In this document: positions 45,388 through 50,957 of the stretch, in pieces
Layout: every line of letters starts with the position of its first letter
Numbering within the stretch: position 1 is the stretch's first letter
Origin: Planctomycetaceae bacterium
Lineage (GTDB): Bacteria > Planctomycetota > Planctomycetia > Planctomycetales > Planctomycetaceae
Direction: 5' to 3'
DNA length: 50,957 nucleotides
Assembly (NCBI GenBank): GCA_020850695.1
Contig: JADZEF010000166.1
Span: forward strand, 1-50,957
Position numbers and translations under genes: made by a program
The notes under the pieces: generated by a model
Databases searched by the model: none
Seen by the model: the letters and a program-made list of their open reading frames with translations, nothing else
What the model was told of the DNA's origin: nothing

Positions 45388-48362
45388 CTGAAGAAACCTA
45401 GGATTTTGAGGGCTTTTCTTAAGAATGAGGCGAGACAGATCGAGCCAGCCTGAGCCACATCGAGACCGCTGAAAACGGTGCCAAGGACTGAGCCAGATTT
45501 GATGATCTCGCTCCCTTCCCGGGCAATGCGGTTCGCGGCGAAGTCGTCGGGGCAGGCGGCCGCCGCTTCCTTCTCGACGGCGTACAGACGCGCAATGAAA
45601 GCCAGTGCGCACGCCGCTGCGGTCGGCTGCACCGTCCGCACGTCGAAGAACTTTCTCCGCGCATGAGCCCAGCAGAGGACCTGCATGACGCTGCGCGAGG
45701 CATAGAGGCCGTCGTAGCCCGAGAAGGCGTCGGCCTGAAGATAGCCCGTGTCATCCGCCAGGAATGTCGCCGGTCCGTCGCGCCTCCGGCTCGGCGTGAA
45801 GTCGTACACGAAGTAACGATGGTCGGCGTCGCCGGCGTAGAGCCAGAAGCGGCCCGTGCGGGTGTGGGGCAGCGTGCGGTCGAGCACCGGCACCGTCGTG
45901 TCGTCGGTGTGGATCACGCGCGACTGCCTCACCCGTCGAGCCATGAGTGACACAAGGGGCGCGAGCCGATCGGCCGCTTCGCGCAGCCAGCGGCACAGCG
46001 TCTGTCGGGGGATCTCCGCGCCGTGGCGGGCGAGGATGTCTTCCTGCCAGTAGCACGGCAGGTGCTCGCTGGCCTTGCTCACGAGAACCTGCGCGAGGAG
46101 CCCCGGGCCGGGCAACTCCTTCTCGATCGACCGGGGCGGCGGCGGGGCGATGGCGACATGCTCTTCGCACGCTGACAGGGCCGAGGATGGGCGCCATGCG
46201 ATGATCCGGTCGCCATCCGTTATCAGCACGGCGTGCTTCGACCAGCAGGTTGCCAGCGAATAGTCGCATTCGACCGGAACACCGTTGGTCACCCGTTCCA
46301 TGGATTTCCGGATGATCTTTACGACGTCTTCGACCACGCCTCGTGCGACGAAACCACCCTCGTCAGGCAACTCGACGAGGATCTCGTCATGGATGAATCC
46401 AACGACCCGGTAGCCCCGGAGAACGAGTTCGGTAAGAGCAAGCTTGGCACCGTCGGCAGCGAGGCCCTGAAACTGCGTGTTTCGCTCTGACGTATAGGTG
46501 ACACCACCCCGGATTCGGCCGGTCAATGTGGAAACGCGAGTAAAGAGCAATCGCTCCGCAGTCGTCCTGTTGCCGATTCGTCGGGCAAGAAGCGGCTGAA
46601 GGGTTCGATTGCGACATTCCCTTCCCAAAACCTCCCAGATCCGACCAACCAGCCTCGAGCGGTATGGGGTGCCGTCGGCCTTCTGAGGCGTACCGCCGAG
46701 GATTTTCTGTATCACCCGGGGAAACCAGGATGGACGGTCTCCGTCTCCGGAAAACGCACGCCAGAGATGGTCGACCGGGACTTGGAGATTTCGGGACAGC
46801 GAGTCGAATGTCGAATCGGCCAGAAACCGACTCAGTTCCGAGTAGATGTTGGTAATCAGCCGCGTCCGAAAAGTCTCTGCCTGTTGTTCGGTCATGGGGA
46901 CCTGGTAGGTGAGTTCGGCATAGCGGCTGAGCGAACGAGGGCCCATGCCGCCAGGCACTCCGAAATTCACGGGGTTCGCGAGCTGCCGCCACTTTTTGTA
47001 CTTGTCCGGATCCGATTCCCGGAGCTTCATGTACTCATCGTATGACTTGCCCAGCAACAGTGCGGCCGTGTAGCAGTGGGGATCGATTCCTTCCCTGATG
47101 ACGTCGGCCAGCGCCGAGGTGCCAAATCTCTTGAGACAGACTGCGGCCAGCGCGACGAGTTCGATGAACCGGTAGTCGACGGCAAGGAGCAGATGCCCTG
47201 ACGATGGAACGATGATCTGTCGGAATCTTTCGTCGCGGGGAACCTGTTGAAGGTTTGGTGACGAGCAGCCGGTCCGCCCGGTGCGTTCCAACACGGTGTA
47301 TCGTGGACGGATCGTCCGCTGATCCAGCTTCGGCATGAACTGCTGGAGTTTCACAACCTTCTGGTATGCGAACCAATCGCTGAGAAAAGGGTGCCGGTCC
47401 TCCAGCTTTCTCCACGCGTCCCGCGATCGGGCAATGTGTCCCTTTTCTGTCAGGGGCACTTGGATCGCTTCATTCGAATGCGGTGTGATTTCACGCACGG
47501 CTCCGGTCAGCAAGCGGTTCAGTTCGCGTGTGGAGATGCTGATCCCTCCCGTCGGGGTTCGCTTGAACTGGCCGCGACGGTCGAGGGGAAACAGTGTGGG
47601 ATATTGGGATCGGAGTTTCGTGCCCCGACGTTCGATCTCCTCGGCGACTTCGTTGCGAGTGGCCGCGTAACGATCGCTGTCGGTGGCGATCCCATTCCGG
47701 CCGATTTGTGCCAGTGCGATCGAGGCTCCGACCTGGAGCGTTTCGGTCAGGAAGCCGTATGGACCGGCCTCGATGTCTCGCTCTGTCAGGAGCCGTTCGG
47801 CAACCCGACGCATCTCGGCATGGGAGCGGGCGGTGGCGATCGCGTCCTTGATTGGATATCGGAGAAATCCGGGATCGGCGGTCGACCAGTCCGAATCCAG
47901 CAGTTCGCCGTACCGGAGACGGAACGGGTCGTCTTTGTCGAGCGCGAGACCGACGTGCGAGCGGGCGACAGTTCCCAGGTCGCGGGGCACCAGAGCAGTC
48001 CGTTCGCTGGAATCCGCCAGGCGAATCAACTGGTCAAGTATCATCGTGTCATGCATGCGATGACTACGGGCCGCCGACTCCCAAATCCGACAGGCGGTGG
48101 CGGCCTGCCGATCTCTGAGGAATCGGTGAACGACCCAAAAGTCGAAGGCCCCATTGTGGAAGACGAATCGGGCCTTCCTGTGGTGACAGAGGAAACCGGC
48201 CAGATCGTCTGGATGGATGAGCCGATTGGTCCGACCATCGCTCACCGAGACCACGGCCAGCCGAGGAACCGAAGATCCTTCGAAGGCCTCCGTCTCGCAG
48301 TCGAAAGCCAAATACCCGCTATAGATCGTTCCCTCAGACGGGCAATATCGACGCGCAGCCAC
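45336..48362 (-). CDS. Family-A DNA polymerase fused in frame to an IS66 transposase fragment
   Basis: A single open frame of 1008 codons. Residues about 1-727 are a phage-type DNA polymerase I with a DEDD proofreading domain (AFDCETEAF, D21/E23; HNGAFDF, D74; KDAIATARSHAE, D173) and palm motifs: RTGRTGCSSPNLQ (360-372), motif A DYRFIEL (D396, E401), motif B RQLANPVNFGVPGGMG (459-474), motif C FIHDE (D659, E660). In motif B the usual lysine is N463. From about 733 the frame becomes an IS66 transposase piece, and the last 18 residues are the antisense of tRNA-Leu. GTG 48362 is an unconvincing start. A strong AGGAGT plus ATG lies at 48528, but in another frame that closes at 48334; the polymerase frame itself is open back to 48525. 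One frameshift there would join them. Confidence 0.8.
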   Translation of the reverse strand: MAARRYCPSEGTIYSGYLAFDCETEAFEGSSVPRLAVVSVSDGRTNRLIHPDDLAGFLCHHRKARFVFHNGAFDFWVVHRFLRDRQAATACRIWESAARSHRMHDTMILDQLIRLADSSERTALVPRDLGTVARSHVGLALDKDDPFRLRYGELLDSDWSTADPGFLRYPIKDAIATARSHAEMRRVAERLLTERDIEAGPYGFLTETLQVGASIALAQIGRNGIATDSDRYAATRNEVAEEIERRGTKLRSQYPTLFPLDRRGQFKRTPTGGISISTRELNRLLTGAVREITPHSNEAIQVPLTEKGHIARSRDAWRKLEDRHPFLSDWFAYQKVVKLQQFMPKLDQRTIRPRYTVLERTGRTGCSSPNLQQVPRDERFRQIIVPSSGHLLLAVDYRFIELVALAAVCLKRFGTSALADVIREGIDPHCYTAALLLGKSYDEYMKLRESDPDKYKKWRQLANPVNFGVPGGMGPRSLSRYAELTYQVPMTEQQAETFRTRLITNIYSELSRFLADSTFDSLSRNLQVPVDHLWRAFSGDGDRPSWFPRVIQKILGGTPQKADGTPYRSRLVGRIWEVLGRECRNRTLQPLLARRIGNRTTAERLLFTRVSTLTGRIRGGVTYTSERNTQFQGLAADGAKLALTELVLRGYRVVGFIHDEILVELPDEGGFVARGVVEDVVKIIRKSMERVTNGVPVECDYSLATCWSKHAVLITDGDRIIAWRPSSALSACEEHVAIAPPPPRSIEKELPGPGLLAQVLVSKASEHLPCYWQEDILARHGAEIPRQTLCRWLREAADRLAPLVSLMARRVRQSRVIHTDDTTVPVLDRTLPHTRTGRFWLYAGDADHRYFVYDFTPSRRRDGPATFLADDTGYLQADAFSGYDGLYASRSVMQVLCWAHARRKFFDVRTVQPTAAACALAFIARLYAVEKEAAAACPDDFAANRIAREGSEIIKSGSVLGTVFSGLDVAQAGSICLASFLRKALKILGFFSAGGGGRTHTPVKGTGF
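45512..46166 (-). mobile_element. IS66 family transposase fragment
   Basis: Residues 733-950 of the chimeric frame match IS66 TnpC: APPPPRSIEKELPGPGLLAQ, HLPCYWQEDILARHGAEIPR, VIHTDDTTVPVLDRTLPHTR, TGYLQADAFSGYDGLY, VLCWAHARRKFFDVR and ARLYAVEKEAAA. The N-terminal third of the transposase and its C-terminal end are missing, and no tnpA or tnpB or terminal inverted repeats are seen. This is a dead remnant, joined in frame to the polymerase. Confidence 0.9.
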
Positions 48363-48606
48363 GACTTCGCCGCCCCACGAAAAGGCGAAAGGCAGTGCGT
48401 CGGTTGGAATACCGACATCTACAGAGCCGGCAAGTTGCCACAGGTGCTGAAGAATCGCTCCCTTCTCGCGGCCAATCCGCTTCCAGTCGTTCTCGGTCGT
48501 TATCGATTTGTAGAATCGTGCTGGTCATGAAATGACTCCTGTTCTGTTTGCGCGGGGCAGGGAATTGAGCACCCGACGGTGACACGTCGCGGTGCTTTTC
48601 CTTTGG

Positions 48607-48822
48607 CTAGCGGTCGGTGTCAGCCAGTGTCGTACGACCTCCGCAGCCGCCTTGGGACAGCCACCGATCGAGCCGTTCGCGGTGGTATCGGACGACCCGG
48701 CCGCGACGAACGAACGGCACGTAGCGAGCCGACGTCCAGTTCCGCAGGGTGCCGAGGGCGATGCCGAGGTAGGCGGCCGCCTGTACGGCATTTATCCAAG
48801 GGGATCCCCCGTTCGGGGTCAT
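48607..48822 (-). CDS. Excisionase-type helix-turn-helix protein
   Basis: This 71-residue protein has the MerR/excisionase HTH layout: INAVQAAAYLGIALGTLRNW as the helix-turn-helix, then VPFVRRGRVVRYHRERLDRWL as the wing. Such proteins act as excisionases or small repressors of integrated elements. The start at ATG 48822 has GGAG eight bases upstream, and it overlaps the stop of the preceding small gene (ATGA). The frame is open far upstream (to 49128) but only as a shadow. It lies 78 bp upstream of the probable polymerase start. Confidence 0.85.
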   Translation of the reverse strand: MTPNGGSPWINAVQAAAYLGIALGTLRNWTSARYVPFVRRGRVVRYHRERLDRWLSQGGCGGRTTLADTDR

Positions 48823-49061
48823 TTCCGTTCTCCAGACATCGCGACGGCCTCGGCCGAAGCGTTGGCACCGCTCACTTCCAGCGAGGGTGCGAAGAAGTGC
48901 ATAACGATTTCGTCGAGGTTGGACCTTGAGAAATCGAACCGCATCGAGCCGTCGAGACGCGGCCGATGCACCTTCCCCGTGCGGATCGCCCAGTGGATTC
49001 TGCCCTCGCTGAGGTCGATGCCGCGCAGCCGGAGTTCGGCTCGCAGCTCTGAGAACGTCAT
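48819..49061 (-). CDS. Small predicted DNA-binding protein
   Basis: This 80-residue protein starts MTFSELRAELRLRGIDLSEG, then RIHWAIRTGKVHRPRLDGSM and RFDFSRSNLDEIVMHF. The pattern resembles a MerR-like winged helix in which the second helix and wing bind DNA. ATG 49061 has GAGG six bases upstream. Its stop overlaps the excisionase-type ATG (ATGA), so the two are made together; a cooperating regulator pair is likely. Family membership is uncertain. Confidence 0.7.
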   Translation of the reverse strand: MTFSELRAELRLRGIDLSEGRIHWAIRTGKVHRPRLDGSMRFDFSRSNLDEIVMHFFAPSLEVSGANASAEAVAMSGERK

Positions 49062-49083
49062 GTGTGGCCTCGACCGTGAAATG

Positions 49084-49114
49084 AAAAAGGGGAACAGCGA
49101 ATCCGCTGCTCCCC
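49084..49114 (-). terminator. Intrinsic terminator
   Basis: On the minus strand GGGGAGCAGCG pairs with CGCTGTTCCCC (one mismatch) around a GATT loop and is followed directly by TTTTT. It lies 83 bp after the stop at 49197 and 23 bp before the start at 49061. It would end the integrase/unknown-gene transcript before the HTH pair. Confidence 0.9.
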
Positions 49115-49196
49115 TCATCATGTGACACCGTGGTGGCGTCGTCTCCGTCGAACTTTCCGGAAGTTCCGCTGCCGGAAAAACCGGAATTCCGGACTG

Positions 49197-50006
49197 CTAC
49201 GCCCGCGATTTGCGACGTTTATTGGGCAGGACCGTGTACACCCCCTCGCCACGAAGGACGTCGAGAACTTCCTGCAGTTGCTCATTTCCCATCGAAATTC
49301 TGGCCTCTTGCAGCCTCCTCAAAATGGTCTTTCGTGGAAGCAGTTTCCCCTCCTCGCCGGCGTCCCCAATGATCTTCCTGACGGCCTCAATTTTCGCAGA
49401 GGCGGGACCGGACTCCCTCGCGACGGCGGACGGCGTTCTGCTTCTCTTTGACGCCCTCCGAAAATCTTCATGGCTGGCCAGTGCCTCCCGAAAATCACGG
49501 TCGGGAATCTCCTCACGGAACAGCTCATGCCATTGCCGTTTGAGGTCTTCGACCGAAAGGCTGCCGGAATCGAGGCGGGATTGAAATTGTCGCAGGTCTC
49601 GGTGCCGTTCAAGCCCCTCTCTCACAGGAAAGGCGAGGTGTCGGAGTTGATATCGTTGCCTCTCGAGGAGGTCACCGTACGCGCAGAAGGTGTGGAACGC
49701 GATGGGCAGGAACTTGCCATCGTGATACGCCCATTCCTGGAGCCGCTGGAGGGCTACACAGAAATCCGCGGCAACATCAAGAGCGTCCGCCGCCGTCGAG
49801 ATAATGCGATTGCGAACGGGTCCGCGGAGAACTCTTGGCGTAACAACGAAGACATCGGGTGGCGTATTGGCTCGCAGTGCCGCTGTCACAGGATCAAGTG
49901 GTGGACTGCTCATCGCCCTGCCGGCAGGCCGCGCCACCTTCTGGCGGGGCGCAGGCTTCGGTGCGGCATTCGGTGCCGGCCTCGCCTGAGTCTTTCGCAT
50001 GACCAT
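49197..50006 (-). CDS. Hypothetical protein of the mobile element
   Basis: This 269-residue protein is not recognised. The N-terminal 40 residues are rich in alanine, proline and basic residues. The middle is helical and charged (LQRLQEWAYHDGKFLPIAF, YGDLLERQRYQLRHLAF, VEDLKRQWHELFREEIPDRD). The C-terminal 70 residues (KIEAVRKIIGDAGEEGKLLP, KTILRRLQEARISMGNEQL, VLDVLRGEGVYTVLPNKRRK) look like a winged-helix DNA-binding domain by pattern. AGGA precedes ATG 50006, and the gene overlaps the integrase end by 113 bp; an internal ATG at 49913 would reduce the overlap to 20 bp. It is followed by the terminator. Confidence 0.7.
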   Translation of the reverse strand: MVMRKTQARPAPNAAPKPAPRQKVARPAGRAMSSPPLDPVTAALRANTPPDVFVVTPRVLRGPVRNRIISTAADALDVAADFCVALQRLQEWAYHDGKFLPIAFHTFCAYGDLLERQRYQLRHLAFPVREGLERHRDLRQFQSRLDSGSLSVEDLKRQWHELFREEIPDRDFREALASHEDFRRASKRSRTPSAVARESGPASAKIEAVRKIIGDAGEEGKLLPRKTILRRLQEARISMGNEQLQEVLDVLRGEGVYTVLPNKRRKSRA

Positions 50007-50957
50007 GTTGGACTTCCTTTGCGTTCGTCTTTTCGATTGCGTCCCGCTTTGTTTCCAGACCGAGATGAGTGTAGCGCTTCGTCATCGCGAGCGTCGTGTG
50101 GCCCAGGATCTCCTGAACGAGCAGCGGGTTGACTCCCTGCTCTTGGGCCCGACTGGAGAACAGGTGCCGGAGATCGTGCGTGCGAGTGAATTGAGGACAG
50201 CCGATCGCCCGCGTGATCCGACAGAATTCGAGTCGGACTTGCTTCACAGTCACCTGCCCCATGGACCGGCTGAATCGGGTGATTGCCCGACGTTCTTCGG
50301 CGGCAGTCGCCTCGGGATGATTCGCCCGAAATTCGGCCGCCAATTGCTCCAGGTGACGGCGGAATGCCTGGCCGCTGTCGAATCTCTGGGCCAGTGCTTT
50401 CTCACCCGCGGCGAACGGGCGGTCAAGGAACACGAAACCAGCACTTCTTGAACCGATCAGTCGGCCGAACACCTCCTTCATGGTTGTGGTGAGTGGGAGC
50501 TGACGACGGCGTGCGGTCTTGACACGCCAGTTGAGTTCCGGCTTTGACCGGATCTGGATTGTGCCAGCGATGAGGTCGACGTCCTCAATGAGAAGGTGAG
50601 TCAGTTCGCCGACCCGCAGACCGTATGTCGCGAGGGTCTGAAAAATCCTGCGCTGCCAGTCGTCGCATTCCGTGAAGAACGCCCTCTCCTGCTCAGGGCT
50701 GAAGATCGCCTGTCCTTCGTCTTCTTCCCGCGGATCTCGCAGACCGTCGATCGGAAAGCTGCTGAACGGGTTGGTGGCGTACGGAGGGAGCATGCGACGC
50801 CTGTTTGCCCAATGGAAGGCTGTCCGACAGGTGCTGAGAATGAACCGAATGCCGCCGACCTTGTAAGCGTCCCGCTTCCCGCTCCGTTCCGCGTCCGGGT
50901 CTGCTGCCGGAGCCAGCGGACGAAGTCCTCAACTGTCCGCTCCGAAACGGCATCAAC
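49894..50957 (-). CDS. Tyrosine recombinase (integrase), frameshifted and partial
   Basis: The catalytic domain is in one frame: TLATYGLRVGELTHL (catalytic R), RTHDLRHLF (H-x-x-R), EILGHTTLAMTKRYTHL (H and the tyrosine nucleophile). In the same frame upstream, the core-binding part reads RDAYKVGGIRFILSTCRTAF and FHWANRRRMLPPYATNPF. Going further back, this frame meets a stop, while the expected N-terminal piece VDAVSERTVEDFVRWLRQQT is in another frame that runs off the window. The switch lies near 50875-50910 and needs one base restored. The start of the gene is outside the window. It would catalyse site-specific integration and excision of the element. Confidence 0.88.

Larger units (their letters stand above)
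45388..50957. mobile_element. Putative integrative element at tRNA-Leu (right end outside window)
   Basis: From the 3' end of tRNA-Leu to the window edge all genes lie on the minus strand and are of mobile-element type: integrase, unknown protein, two small HTH proteins and a phage-type polymerase. The tRNA remains complete, as expected after integration at its 3' end. The second attachment site must lie beyond the right edge. Frameshifts and the IS66 scar suggest the element is decaying. Confidence 0.65.

Noticed and set aside
48334-48528. Separate small gene with a good Shine-Dalgarno
   Set aside because: After about 19 residues its sequence becomes arginine-rich shadow of the polymerase frame. 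It is better read as the displaced polymerase start.

Overview
The window looks like chromosomal DNA of a high-GC planctomycete (phylum Planctomycetota). Reasons: two DUF1501 proteins with twin-arginine N-termini, a phenylalanyl-tRNA synthetase beta chain without its usual tRNA-binding insert, a PQQ-propeller secreted protein, many short palindromic intergenic repeats, and weak or absent Shine-Dalgarno sequences at many starts. I identify the group only by gene content and cannot name a genus.

Layout. (1) 1-5.5 kb, minus strand: end of a YjbQ-family gene, aroC, a DUF1501 gene with an apparent N-terminal frameshift, and pheT. (2) 5.8-24.2 kb: a carbon and energy storage region. On the plus strand are a glycerol-1-phosphate dehydrogenase-like gene with glgX, then 6-phosphofructokinase with a PPK2 polyphosphate kinase. 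On the minus strand are a ThrE-like exporter, a GH13 amylase, two membrane proteins, a large GH63-type glucosidase, a BON protein, ATP-type PEP carboxykinase, a polyphosphate-glucokinase-like ROK protein, a protein ending in a cysteine-less YHS-like domain, and an orphan sugar-ABC permease. PPK2, the PpgK-like kinase, PFK, PckA and the glucan hydrolases would link polyphosphate, stored glucan and glycolysis/gluconeogenesis. (3) 24.3-33.4 kb: PQQ-propeller protein, second DUF1501 protein, recJ, a zinc-ribbon membrane protein and a secreted beta-helix protein.

(4) 33.5-45.1 kb: a nitrate assimilation locus. On the minus strand it runs narK-type transporter, a fused nirB-nirD, a fused DmsB/DmsC-type iron-sulfur/membrane-anchor protein, and a NasA/NapA-type nitrate reductase joined to it by an ATGA overlap. 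Divergent from narK is a two-component pair: a histidine kinase whose sensor resembles the NarX/PilJ nitrate-binding module, and a FixJ-type regulator. The locus is full of short palindromic repeats; three hairpins lie in frame inside nirBD and one longer repeat lies in frame inside the nitrate reductase.

(5) 45.3 kb to the right edge: a tRNA-Leu(CAA) followed by what looks like a decaying integrative element, all genes on the minus strand. It carries a tyrosine integrase (frameshifted, cut by the window edge), an unknown protein, an intrinsic terminator, two small HTH proteins joined by an ATGA overlap, and a phage-type family-A DNA polymerase. The polymerase reading frame runs straight into an IS66 transposase fragment and ends inside the antisense of the tRNA. 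The polymerase has lost the motif-B lysine and shows a frameshift at its start.

The most interesting items are the repeat invasion of nitrate-assimilation coding sequences, the NarX-sensor/FixLJ-output pair, and the tRNA-Leu element with its polymerase-IS66 chimera.
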